Source: Acutalibacter sp.
GTDB taxonomy: Bacteria; Bacillota; Clostridia; Oscillospirales; Acutalibacteraceae
NCBI GenBank assembly: GCA_020025775.1
Contig: JAHHRN010000001.1
Coordinates: forward strand, 1-64,000
DNA: 64,000 nt
Direction of reading: 5' to 3'
Below the pieces are notes generated by a model. That model did no database searches and was not told where the DNA came from. It saw only the letters and a list, made by a program, of their open reading frames with translations. Positions within the stretch are counted from its first letter, which is position 1; each line of letters starts with the position of its first letter. This document shows, piece by piece, positions 50,220 through 58,129 of the stretch. Both the position numbers and the translations under genes were made by a program.

Positions 50220-50299
50220 TATTGGACCTCCTTTGATTGTAAGTTTGCAGTTGGTGTTGCTTGCTTATTATATCAAAGGAGTTCTTTTTTTATCAAGAA

Positions 50300-50393
50300 T
50301 GGACGCTTTCGCTTTATTACTCACCACAAGTAAAACTTGTGGTTTATTACATAACCAAAAGCTCTGCGTCCACACGGCCGCAGGGCTTTCTTT
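50300..50393 (+). ncRNA. Structured RNA-like region ending in a terminator
   Basis: TGGACGC (50300-50306) pairs with GCGTCCA (50366-50372) around an inner hairpin, ACCACAAGT-AAA-ACTTGTGGT (50323-50343). A competing stem, AGCTCTGCG/CGCAGGGCT (50360-50387), is followed by TTCTTTTTT and is a proper terminator. The two stems share CTGCG/GCGTCC bases, so they exclude each other, as in an attenuator. There is no ORF. It could be a leader, a small RNA or the old terminator of a gene displaced by the insertion. The rest of 50220-50561 holds the insertion end and the promoter at 50436. Confidence 0.5.
50360..50393 (+). terminator. Terminator of the structured region
   Basis: A 9-bp stem, AGCTCTGCG/CGCAGGGCT (one G-U), followed by TTCTTTTTT. 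Confidence 0.75.
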
Positions 50394-50435
50394 TTTCGAC
50401 ATTTTAGAACGTGCTTGTCCTTATTTGTTAAAGGC

Positions 50436-50464
50436 TTGACAAATTTTGAAAAATCTATTGTAAT
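50436..50464 (+). promoter_or_regulatory. Promoter of the 290-residue membrane protein gene
   Basis: TTGACA (50436-50441) and TGTAAT (50459-50464) are 17 bp apart. The leader of about 90 nt has distant complementary stretches, GGTATGT (50474-50480) and ACATACC (near 50533-50539). Confidence 0.75.
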
Positions 50465-50561
50465 TCTGTGAACGGTATGTTAATATGTTAACAAATTACA
50501 GGGCACAGGGTCGGTATTCTCTTGTGTCACTTCGACATACCATGTGTAGGAGGTCCGTTTT

Positions 50562-51434
50562 ATGGGTAAAAAACAACTTGAGCAATTCCCGGCAAGACCG
50601 AGAACAGAAATTTGCTATAAGCTCCTTATGTTCACGGCTGCCATCACCGGTATGGCTCTCCTTTCCGCGTTTTATCCGGTCTGGGGTAACGTACCTTTCA
50701 TCGTTATTCCGTCCTTTTTAACGCTTCTTTTTGCAAAGCCCGTATTCTTTGAAAAAATGAAGCTCACCACTCTCGTTGTGGTTCGACTGATTGTTGTTGC
50801 GGCGGCATTCCGTCTTTTCAATCCGCAGGTTTATGTAGATTTAATTCTCTTGGCGCTCATCGTCAACATTTTGGAAGCCACCTTCACCGACTTCTTCCGT
50901 CACAAGAAGATTTGGAACGGTATCTCCGGCTTGGCACTCGCCATCGGCGTTATCGCCTTACACGGCTTCTGGCTTCCGAAAGGCACAGCACCCTTCGGCA
51001 TGGACTACTACCTCGTAGGCGGTCCCGGCGCAGTCACCATTCTTTATATGATTGGCTACACCCTTTGGAACTGGATTTTCGTAACCGACGAATTCTCCCC
51101 TTCCGTTTCTCTCATGCATGTCGGCTTCTTAGCCGCACCGATTATCGGTTGTGTCTGCACCCTTGGCATGGGCGAGCTCGGTGGCTTCAATATGTGGCTT
51201 TTGCTCCGTGCCTGCACCCTTTCTATCGGCGGCTGGTTACAAATCGGCGCAAAGGGCTGGTTCGAGCGTGAATTCTATAACGAGAAGTTTGCAAAATTCA
51301 TTGATTGGGTACATACAACCCCCGTACAGATTGTTTGCATGATTATTAACGTCTCCCTCATGGCAGCTGCGATTATCCTTGCGGCCAAGAACGGCGCTAT
51401 CGGCTACGAATTCAAGCCCTTTTTCTTAAACTAA
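50562..51434 (+). CDS. Integral membrane protein, unknown
   Basis: A 290-residue protein with about eight membrane segments and a short cytoplasmic start (KKQLEQFPARPRTEI). I do not recognise the family. Notable places are the loop TDFFRHKKIWNGISG, a polar patch HGFWLPKGTAPFGMDYYLVGG and the N-terminal half of a helix pair TLWNWIFVTDEFSPS. It has its own promoter, a strong AGGAGG and its own terminator. Upstream is the structured region at 50300; downstream is the hypB operon. A metal transport role would fit the neighbourhood, but no metal-binding motif (His or Cys cluster) is visible. Confidence 0.75.
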   Translation: MGKKQLEQFPARPRTEICYKLLMFTAAITGMALLSAFYPVWGNVPFIVIPSFLTLLFAKPVFFEKMKLTTLVVVRLIVVAAAFRLFNPQVYVDLILLALIVNILEATFTDFFRHKKIWNGISGLALAIGVIALHGFWLPKGTAPFGMDYYLVGGPGAVTILYMIGYTLWNWIFVTDEFSPSVSLMHVGFLAAPIIGCVCTLGMGELGGFNMWLLLRACTLSIGGWLQIGAKGWFEREFYNEKFAKFIDWVHTTPVQIVCMIINVSLMAAAIILAAKNGAIGYEFKPFFLN

Positions 51435-51458
51435 GCCATTAACCAACACCTTAAAATA

Positions 51459-51501
51459 GAAAGACCCCTCGTTTTTAGTTTCGACGAAACGGGGGGCCTT
51501 T
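51459..51501 (+). terminator. Terminator of the membrane protein gene
   Basis: AAAGACCCCTCGTTT pairs with AAACGGGGGGCCTTT (one mismatch) around TTAGTTTCGACG. Confidence 0.75.
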
Positions 51502-51588
51502 CGTCTTATTTTTTCGCACTTTAGTCAACAGTTCATTTTCCTGTGTTTATAGCCTTGGGATAATAAACAGAAAAAGCTGTTTTGCTCC

Positions 51589-51616
51589 TTGACAAACAAA
51601 TGTCAATATGTATACT
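51589..51616 (+). promoter_or_regulatory. hypB operon promoter overlapping an inverted repeat
   Basis: TTGACA (51589-51594) and TATACT (51611-51616) are 16 bp apart. The -35 box is the left arm of TTGACA-AACAAA-TGTCAA (51589-51606), a perfect inverted repeat, so a dimeric regulator bound there would block or recruit polymerase. Confidence 0.75.
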
Positions 51617-51671
51617 ATGAAGATGCAAGTAATTCTGAAAGGCGATTTTCGCTTTTCGAAAGGAAGAAACT

Positions 51672-52346
51672 ATGGAAGCCTATAAAGTTTTGGAAGTCAA
51701 ACAAAGTGTGTTTGACAGCAATGACAAAGAAGCGCAGCAGCTGCGCGAACAGCTCAAAAAAGACGGCGTTTTTCTGCTGAATTTAATGAGCAGTCCCGGC
51801 TCCGGCAAAACCACCACCTTAAAGCGCACCATTGCGGCGCTGAGGGATGAAATGAAAATCGGTGTTATGGAAGCAGACATTGATTCCGACGTGGATGCCA
51901 AAGCCATCAGTGAAACCGGCGCAAAAGCCATTCAGCTGCATACCGGTGGCATGTGCCATTTGGATGCCGCTATGACCAAGCAAGGTCTCGAGGGACTCGG
52001 CACAGAAGATGTCGATTTCGCCATTCTCGAAAATGTCGGCAACTTGGTTTGCCCCGCGGAATTTGATACCGGCGCGATTAAGAACGCGATGATTCTTTCC
52101 GTGCCCGAGGGTCACGACAAACCCTTAAAGTATCCGCTCATGTTCTCGATTGTCGATGTTGTGCTCGTCAATAAAATTGACGTGCTTCCCTATTTCGATT
52201 TTGACATGGACAAATGCCGCGAATACGTGCATATGCGCAACCCCAAAGCAGAGGTCATTCCGATTTCTGCACGTACCGGCGAAGGTATGGATGCTTGGTA
52301 TAACTGGCTTCGCACAGAAATCAAAGCTTTTAAAGAAAACCAATAA
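51672..52346 (+). CDS. hypB: Hydrogenase nickel-incorporation GTPase HypB
   Basis: A 224-residue SIMIBI-class GTPase that helps deliver nickel to metalloenzymes. The P-loop is SSPGSGKTTT, the metal-binding switch region is TGGMCHLDAAM (Cys-His), then NVGNLVCPAEFD (Cys), and VLVNKIDVLPYF is the NKxD guanine motif. The N-terminal nickel-storage His stretch or CxxCGC motif of some HypB proteins is absent. The start ATG has AAAGGAAG. The oxidoreductase follows after 26 nt, and hypA closes the operon. Confidence 0.96.
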   Translation: MEAYKVLEVKQSVFDSNDKEAQQLREQLKKDGVFLLNLMSSPGSGKTTTLKRTIAALRDEMKIGVMEADIDSDVDAKAISETGAKAIQLHTGGMCHLDAAMTKQGLEGLGTEDVDFAILENVGNLVCPAEFDTGAIKNAMILSVPEGHDKPLKYPLMFSIVDVVLVNKIDVLPYFDFDMDKCREYVHMRNPKAEVIPISARTGEGMDAWYNWLRTEIKAFKENQ

Positions 52347-52372
52347 CCGCTCTTAAAGGAAGGAAGAGGATT

Positions 52373-55045
52373 ATGGCAAATTTACGACCGAAAATTGTAA
52401 AACTCGCAAAAATGGTCGGCGGTATCGCCGGCGCAATGAACAAAATTGATGCTGAATCGCCCGAATACATGGCACTCAACTGCGTTGTTTCCGACGAGCA
52501 GGCAGATGTGGCGCTCACCTTGGGTCTTCGTAAACCCCGCACGGCAGAATATGCCGCAAAGAAATGTGGAAAAAGCGTAGAAGAAACCCACAAAATCTTA
52601 ATGGAACTCGCACAAATCGGTGTCTGCAAGGTTTGGCACGAGGACGGTCAGGAACTGTTCTGGACCAACATCTTTGCACCCGGCATGCTCGAAATGATGG
52701 TAAACAATCGCGAGCAGCTCGAAGCACACCCCGAAATCGGTAGAGCATTTGAAGCTTATACCCGTACCCGTTTGGCACCCATGACCCCCATGTTGCCGCA
52801 GGGCATGGCGATGATGCGCGTTGTGCCGATTGAATCCGCCATTAAAGATATTCCCGGCGTAGAGCCTTGGGAAAAGCTTTCCTATTATTTAGATAAGTAC
52901 GATACCTTCAGCGTATCCGACTGCTCCTGCCGAGCTTCTCGCCGTCATATGGAAGAGGGCTGTGGTCACTTGGAGCATGAAATGTGCTTGCAAATGGGCT
53001 CCGGCGCAGAATACTATATTCAGACCGGCCGTGCCCGTCAAATCACCCGCGAGGAAGCCGAAGAAATCATCCGCAAGGCAGAGGAAAACGGCTTGATGCA
53101 CGAAATGCCGCATACCGAAGAATGTGGTGAAGCTTTCGCTATTTGTAACTGCTGTGGCTGCGCCTGCTTCTCCATGCGTATTGCCAGCATGTTCAAAACC
53201 CCCGACGCCATTCGTTCCAACTTCGTTGCAGAAGTGAACCCCGAAAACTGCGTAGCTTGCGGTCAGTGCGTAGAAAACTGCCCCGTAAATGCGATTCAGC
53301 TCGGCAAAAAGCTCTGCTCTAAGACCCCTCTCGAAGTGAAGCCCGAAAAGACCGCTCTCGACCATATGTGGGGCAAAAAGAATTGGAATTTAGACTACCG
53401 TGAAAACCGCAAGGATGTTACCGACGAAGGTACTTCTCCCTGCAAGACCGCCTGCCCCGCACACATTGCGGTTCAGGGCTATATCCGTTTGGCAAGCCAA
53501 GGCAAATATAAGGAAGCTTTAGCCCTTATCAAGAAAGAAAATCCCTTCCCGGCTGTCTGCGGCAGAATCTGCCCCCACGGCTGTGAAAGTGAATGCACCA
53601 GAGGCGACATTGACGAGCCGATTGCAATCGACGAAATCAAGAAATTCATCGCCGACAAAGAGCTTGACGGCTCCGTTCGCTATGTACCCGAAAAGCGTCA
53701 TGATTACAGCGACAAGAAGATTGCTGTTATCGGCGGCGGCCCGGCAGGTCTTTCCTGCGCTTATTTCTTAGCAGAAGACGGCTACAGCGTTACCGTATTT
53801 GAAAAGCAAGAAAAGCTCGGCGGTATGCTGACCCTTGGCATTCCCTCCTTCCGTTTGGAAAAAGAGGTTGTGGAAGCCGAAATCGACGTACTTCGTGAGC
53901 TTGGCGTAGAATTCCGCACCGGCGTTGAAGTCGGCAAGGATATCACCTTAGACGCGCTTCGCAAGGACGGCTACAAGGCTTTCTATGTAGCGATCGGCGC
54001 ACAGGGCGGCAGAGCACTGGGCATTGAAGGCGAGGATGCACAGGGCGTTGTAGCCGGTGTAGACTTCCTTCGTGACGTTAACCTCGGCAAGGGCACAAAG
54101 CTCAGCGGCAAAACCGTTGTCATCGGCGGCGGTAATGTGGCTATCGACGTTGCCCGCACTGCAATTCGTACCGGCTCTGAAGCTGTTTCCATGTTCTGCT
54201 TAGAGCAGAGAGACGAAATGCCCGCTTTGAAAGAAGAAATCGAAGAAACCCTCAAAGAAAACATTGCCATTGAAAACGGCTGGGGTCCCAAGAGAATCCT
54301 CACCGAAAACGGCAAGGTTACCGGCGTAGAATTCAAAAAATGCGTACGCGTATTTGACGAAAGCGGCAAGTTTGCTCCCGTTTATGATGAAGGAAACGTC
54401 AAGGTTATCGAAGCTGAAAACGTGCTTCTTTCCATCGGTCAGTCCATCGTTTGGGGCGACCTCTTAAAGGATAGCAAGGTAGAGCTCAACCGCAACGCCA
54501 CCGCACAGGCGGACGGTTTCACCTACCAGACCGCAGAACCCGACGTATTTGTCGGCGGCGATGCGTTCACCGGTCCGAAATTCGCAATCACCGCTATCGC
54601 AGCCGGTAAGCAAGGCGCTATTTCCATTCACCGCTTCGTTCAGCCCGGTCAGAGCCTGACCCTCGGCAGAGACCGTCGTGAATACCACGCCTTCGATAAG
54701 AACAATATCGTCGTTGAGGGCTTTGACAATGTACCGAGACAGAAAATCGGTCACAATCCCGACGCCGCCTGCTCCTTTAAGGATGACCGTATCACCTTTA
54801 CCGAAGAGCAGATGAAGAAAGAAACCCAGCGTTGCCTCGGTTGCGGTGCTGCACAGGTAGATTCTTACATGTGCGTTGGCTGCGGTCAGTGCACCACAAA
54901 ATGTAAGTTCGATGCGATTCATTTGACACGCAAATATAATTCCACTCCGGATTCCTACGAAAAACTGCCGATTAAGATGGCGGCAAATGCTGTAAAACGT
55001 GCCGGTAAGATTGTAGCTACCGGCGTTAAGGAGCTTGGTAAATAA
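52373..55045 (+). CDS. Large FAD/Fe-S NAD(P)H oxidoreductase between hypB and hypA
   Basis: An 890-residue multidomain protein. Residues about 40-110 look like a winged helix (AEYAAKKCGKSVEETHKILM). A cysteine-rich part follows (C184, C186, then CNCCGCAC near 258-265), then a 4Fe-4S ferredoxin (C293, C296, C299, C303). Next is the GltD/dihydropyrimidine dehydrogenase-type N-terminal Fe-S domain (CKTACPAH; CGRICPHGCESECTRGDID), the FAD site GGGPAG (454-459) and the NAD(P) site GGGNVA (585-590). A last cluster, CVGCGQCTTKC, lies near 836-846. It is a flavin- and cluster-wired electron carrier in the glutamate synthase small-subunit family. Its place in the hyp operon suggests it serves nickel enzyme maturation or a linked redox step. 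Confidence 0.88.
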   Translation: MANLRPKIVKLAKMVGGIAGAMNKIDAESPEYMALNCVVSDEQADVALTLGLRKPRTAEYAAKKCGKSVEETHKILMELAQIGVCKVWHEDGQELFWTNIFAPGMLEMMVNNREQLEAHPEIGRAFEAYTRTRLAPMTPMLPQGMAMMRVVPIESAIKDIPGVEPWEKLSYYLDKYDTFSVSDCSCRASRRHMEEGCGHLEHEMCLQMGSGAEYYIQTGRARQITREEAEEIIRKAEENGLMHEMPHTEECGEAFAICNCCGCACFSMRIASMFKTPDAIRSNFVAEVNPENCVACGQCVENCPVNAIQLGKKLCSKTPLEVKPEKTALDHMWGKKNWNLDYRENRKDVTDEGTSPCKTACPAHIAVQGYIRLASQGKYKEALALIKKENPFPAVCGRICPHGCESECTRGDIDEPIAIDEIKKFIADKELDGSVRYVPEKRHDYSDKKIAVIGGGPAGLSCAYFLAEDGYSVTVFEKQEKLGGMLTLGIPSFRLEKEVVEAEIDVLRELGVEFRTGVEVGKDITLDALRKDGYKAFYVAIGAQGGRALGIEGEDAQGVVAGVDFLRDVNLGKGTKLSGKTVVIGGGNVAIDVARTAIRTGSEAVSMFCLEQRDEMPALKEEIEETLKENIAIENGWGPKRILTENGKVTGVEFKKCVRVFDESGKFAPVYDEGNVKVIEAENVLLSIGQSIVWGDLLKDSKVELNRNATAQADGFTYQTAEPDVFVGGDAFTGPKFAITAIAAGKQGAISIHRFVQPGQSLTLGRDRREYHAFDKNNIVVEGFDNVPRQKIGHNPDAACSFKDDRITFTEEQMKKETQRCLGCGAAQVDSYMCVGCGQCTTKCKFDAIHLTRKYNSTPDSYEKLPIKMAANAVKRAGKIVATGVKELGK

Positions 55046-55071
55046 ATCTCATCGACAAAGGAGGAGCCTAT

Positions 55072-55413
55072 ATGCATGAGCTCGGTGTCATCAGCGCCAT
55101 GGTCAAAACCATTGAAGAAATCATCAAAGAACAGGGCTACACCGAAGTGCACAAGCTCGTTTTGGAGGTCGGTGAGCTATCCGGCATCGTACCGCATTAC
55201 ATGGAAGTGTGCTACCCCGCCGCGGTTTATAAAACCTTTATGGAAAACAGTGTCCTCGAAATGGAAACCATTCCCGGCATTGTCCGTTGTAAGGATTGCG
55301 GCAAGGAATTTAACGCTACGGCGCATGACTTTACCTGCCCGCAGTGTGAAAGCCACAACATGGAAATTCTCTCCGGCAACGATGTGATGATTAAAGAAAT
55401 CCAGTGCACCTAA
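55072..55413 (+). CDS. hypA: Hydrogenase nickel metallochaperone HypA
   Basis: A 113-residue nickel chaperone. The N-terminal MHE supplies the nickel ligand H2. The zinc site is two CxxC pairs, C73/C76 and C89/C92 (VRCKDCGKEF, FTCPQCES). It hands nickel to HypB and the target enzyme. ATG 55072 has AAAGGAGGAG upstream, 26 nt after the oxidoreductase stop. No NiFe hydrogenase, CODH or urease gene is in the window. Confidence 0.97.
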   Translation: MHELGVISAMVKTIEEIIKEQGYTEVHKLVLEVGELSGIVPHYMEVCYPAAVYKTFMENSVLEMETIPGIVRCKDCGKEFNATAHDFTCPQCESHNMEILSGNDVMIKEIQCT

Positions 55414-55430
55414 CGGAATATCCTCAGAAG

Positions 55431-55465
55431 AAAAAGCTGCTCGATTCTTTCGGGCGGCTTTTTCT
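55431..55465 (+). terminator. Terminator of the hyp operon
   Basis: AAAAAGC-GC...CG pairs with CG..GC-GGCTTTTT, ending in CTGTTT, 18 nt after hypA. Confidence 0.8.
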
Positions 55466-55543
55466 GTTTATTGGGCACTCTGTACAAAGACCTTTTTGTG
55501 CAGAGTGCTATTTTTCAGCAATATAATTGTAGAACATTGCGGC

Positions 55544-55572
55544 TTGATAATTCCTCTGTGATTTAATATAAT
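55544..55572 (+). promoter_or_regulatory. Promoter of the GH3 gene
   Basis: TTGATA (55544-55549) and TATAAT (55567-55572) are 17 bp apart, 33 nt before the ATG. Confidence 0.88.
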
Positions 55573-55604
55573 GGTCATATAGTCTATTTTTATGGGGGTC
55601 TAAC

Positions 55605-58040
55605 ATGAAATACGAAGCTATCATCAGCCAAATGACATTAGAAGAAAAGCTCTCTATGCTCTCGGGTGACGGCCCTTGGCGCACCCAGGCGATTCGCCGT
55701 TTTGGGGTTCCCTCTATCACCGTATCCGACGGCCCTCACGGACTCAGAAAGCCCAACGAAAAAAGCGTAGCGGTGAACGATTCCGTAAAAGCGACCTGCT
55801 TCCCGACCGCCGTTACCGTTGCCGCCTCTTGGGATGAAGACCTCGCCAAGACCTTGGGCGAAACCATTGCCGAGGAATGTCTCGCAGAGGATGTCGGCAT
55901 TTTGCTCGGCCCCGGTGTAAACATTAAGCGTTCTCCCCTTTGCGGCAGAAACTTTGAATATTTTTCCGAGGACCCGTATCTCGCCGGCTATATCGCCTCT
56001 GCCTTTATCAACGGCGTGCAGTCGAAGGGTGTGGGCACAAGCTTAAAGCATTTTGCCTGTAACAACCAGGAGGAGCGCCGTCTTTCTATCAGCAGTACGG
56101 TAGATATGCGTACCCTGCGCGAGCTGTATTTGACGCAGTTCGAGATTGCGGTTAAAAACAGCCACCCCTACACGCTGATGTGTTCCTATAATAAAGTAAA
56201 CAAGGTCTATTCCAGTGAAAACAAGCTTCTTCTAAACGATATTCTGCGCGAGGAATGGGGCTATTCCGGCGTGGTGATGTCGGACTGGGGTGCTGTCAAT
56301 GACAGAGCCCGCGGCGTTCCCGCAGGACTTGACCTCGAGATGCCCGGCTGTAACGGCAAAAATGACCGCTGTGTAATAGATGCCGTAAACAGCGGTAAGC
56401 TGGATGTAAAATACGTTGACCAAGCGGTAGGCAACATGCTCGACCTCGTTTTCCGCTGTCAGAAAAATGCCCAGCCCGGCTACACCTACAGCATTGAAAA
56501 GCACAATGAAATTGCACAAAAGGTGGCAGAGGAAAGTGCTGTTCTGCTCAAGAACGAAAACAATATTCTGCCCTTAGATAAAGACAAAAAGATTTTGGTT
56601 TTGGGTGCACTCGCTGAAACCCCGCGTTATCAGGGTGCCGGCAGTTCGCACGTCAATTCCCATAAAATCACCTCTCTGTTAGACGGCTTAGATGCACTGG
56701 GCGTTCGCTACGAATATGCCCCCGGCTACACCTTGGATTCCAAGAAGAGCAGTGTAAAAGCTCGAGAAGCCGCGGTTGCCTTAGCTAGAAACTACGACAC
56801 CATTTTAATGTGCATCGGTCTTACCGACGAATACGAGGCAGAGGGCTTTGACCGCTTGACCTTGGATTTGCCGCAGTCACAGCTGGATTTGATGACGGAA
56901 ATCACCAAGCTTTCCAAAAATATCGTCGTGAATTTGCAGTGCGGCTCGCCTGTAACCATGCCGTGGCTTTCTAACGTACAGGGACTTTTACTCAGCTACT
57001 TAGGCGGTCAGGCGACCGGCGGCGCGGCGGCAAACCTCTTATACGGTATGGCGAACCCAAGCGGCAAGCTGGCAGAAACCTTCCCGCTCGCTTTAGAGGA
57101 TACCCCCTGCTATCGCTACTTCCCCGGAGACGGCAGAAGCGTGCTCTATCGTGAGGGCGTTTATGTGGGCTACCGCTACTACACCACAGCGCAAAAGGAT
57201 GTGCTCTTCCCGTTCGGCTACGGCTTGAGCTACACCTCTTTCCAATATGACAAGCTCGATTTAAAATCCACACAGTATCATGACGGCGACGCCGTGGAAT
57301 TTTCGGTTACTGTTTCCAACACCGGCGACAAAGACGGCAAGGAGGTTGTGGAAGTCTATGTGCATCCGCATGACCCCAAAATCGATCGTCCCGACCGTGA
57401 GCTTAAAGCATTTAAAAAGGTATTTGTAAAAGCCCACAGCAGTGAGACCGTATCGTTCTCGCTCTCGAAGCGTGATTTCTGCTACTACGATGTGGACAGC
57501 AAGGCGTTCGTTTTAGACCAAGGCAAATACGATATTATCGTTGCGAAAAACGTTATGGACAGTTCACTCGTTGCCACAGTGGAATTTGTAGACGGCAACA
57601 CCAAGGATAAGCATTTGAGCATCAACAGCTGGTATAATCACCCCTCCGACCGCGAAATCACCAAATCGGAATTTGCTGAGCTTTTGAGAATGGATTTACC
57701 CGAGCGCATGATTGCACCTAAAAAGGGTGAATTTAAGGGCGAGCACCTGATTGCAGACCTCATGCCTACCTCCGGTCTTGCCAGAGGCATTGCCAAAATC
57801 GCACGTTTCGGTATTCGAACCGTGACGCACGTAAAAGACAACGACCCCGGCTTGGAAATGGGTTACAGATGCTTCATCTACACACCCCTTTATAAACTGC
57901 CGGCCTTCGGCTATGTGCTTTCCAAGGACAGCCTAGAGGGCGTCACAGACGTTTTCAATGGTCACCCCTTTAAAGGCACCGGCATCGTGATTAAAGATTT
58001 CACAAATCAGCTTAAAAAGCATATCAAAAAGAAAAAATGA
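55605..58040 (+). CDS. GH3 beta-glucosidase-like enzyme with C-terminal extension
   Basis: An 811-residue cytoplasmic GH3 enzyme of the beta-glucosidase branch. It starts in the catalytic barrel (SQMTLEEKLSML), with nucleophile D227 in VVMSDWGAVND, KHFACNNQEERR and RNFEYFSEDPYL. The second domain has GAGSSHVNS-like positions, EAEGFDR and YPFGYGLSYTSF, and the fibronectin-like domain contains GKEVVEVYVHPHDP. Fold expectations end near residue 662. The next 149 residues (from about 663) are extra and include SGLARGIAKIARFG and a basic KKHIKKKK end; I do not recognise this part. The ATG has GGGGGT upstream, and a perfect promoter precedes it. No transporter is adjacent on the same strand. Confidence 0.93.
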   Translation: MKYEAIISQMTLEEKLSMLSGDGPWRTQAIRRFGVPSITVSDGPHGLRKPNEKSVAVNDSVKATCFPTAVTVAASWDEDLAKTLGETIAEECLAEDVGILLGPGVNIKRSPLCGRNFEYFSEDPYLAGYIASAFINGVQSKGVGTSLKHFACNNQEERRLSISSTVDMRTLRELYLTQFEIAVKNSHPYTLMCSYNKVNKVYSSENKLLLNDILREEWGYSGVVMSDWGAVNDRARGVPAGLDLEMPGCNGKNDRCVIDAVNSGKLDVKYVDQAVGNMLDLVFRCQKNAQPGYTYSIEKHNEIAQKVAEESAVLLKNENNILPLDKDKKILVLGALAETPRYQGAGSSHVNSHKITSLLDGLDALGVRYEYAPGYTLDSKKSSVKAREAAVALARNYDTILMCIGLTDEYEAEGFDRLTLDLPQSQLDLMTEITKLSKNIVVNLQCGSPVTMPWLSNVQGLLLSYLGGQATGGAAANLLYGMANPSGKLAETFPLALEDTPCYRYFPGDGRSVLYREGVYVGYRYYTTAQKDVLFPFGYGLSYTSFQYDKLDLKSTQYHDGDAVEFSVTVSNTGDKDGKEVVEVYVHPHDPKIDRPDRELKAFKKVFVKAHSSETVSFSLSKRDFCYYDVDSKAFVLDQGKYDIIVAKNVMDSSLVATVEFVDGNTKDKHLSINSWYNHPSDREITKSEFAELLRMDLPERMIAPKKGEFKGEHLIADLMPTSGLARGIAKIARFGIRTVTHVKDNDPGLEMGYRCFIYTPLYKLPAFGYVLSKDSLEGVTDVFNGHPFKGTGIVIKDFTNQLKKHIKKKK

Positions 58041-58061
58041 GCTAAAAGTAAAGAAACAAAG

Positions 58062-58104
58062 AACCGCCCCGAACTGCAAGGAAGCAATTCGGGGCGGCTT
58101 TTTC
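58062..58104. terminator. Terminator between convergent genes
   Basis: AACCGCCCCGAA and TTCGGGGCGGCTTTTT form a 12-bp GC-rich stem around an A-rich loop. Confidence 0.9.
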
Positions 58105-58129
58105 GGTATTCGTTACATTCGGTATTCGT

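Larger units (their letters stand above)
49653..50279 (-). mobile_element. IS200/IS605-group insertion sequence (tnpA only)
   Basis: A short insertion sequence with a single Y1 transposase and no tnpB. The motif AGCAACACCAACTGCAAA occurs at both ends (49732-49750 and about 50244-50263 in complement). IS200-type elements have no terminal inverted repeats and no target duplication, so the limits given are approximate. CCTTTGAT (50279-50272) and ATCAAAGG (50237-50230) on the minus strand pair upstream of tnpA. Confidence 0.75.

Noticed and set aside
50300..50393. NiCo or other known metal riboswitch
   Set aside because: I compared the stretch from memory with known metal riboswitch cores and could not find the conserved elements; kept only as an unnamed structured region.
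53983..54369. 128-residue minus-strand frame in the oxidoreductase gene
   Set aside because: Antisense to the FAD/NAD(P) domains; serine- and threonine-rich shadow typical of complementary coding strands.
51672..55413. A hydrogenase gene cluster
   Set aside because: Only the nickel chaperones and a flavoprotein are present; there is no large or small hydrogenase subunit and no HypC-F in the window.
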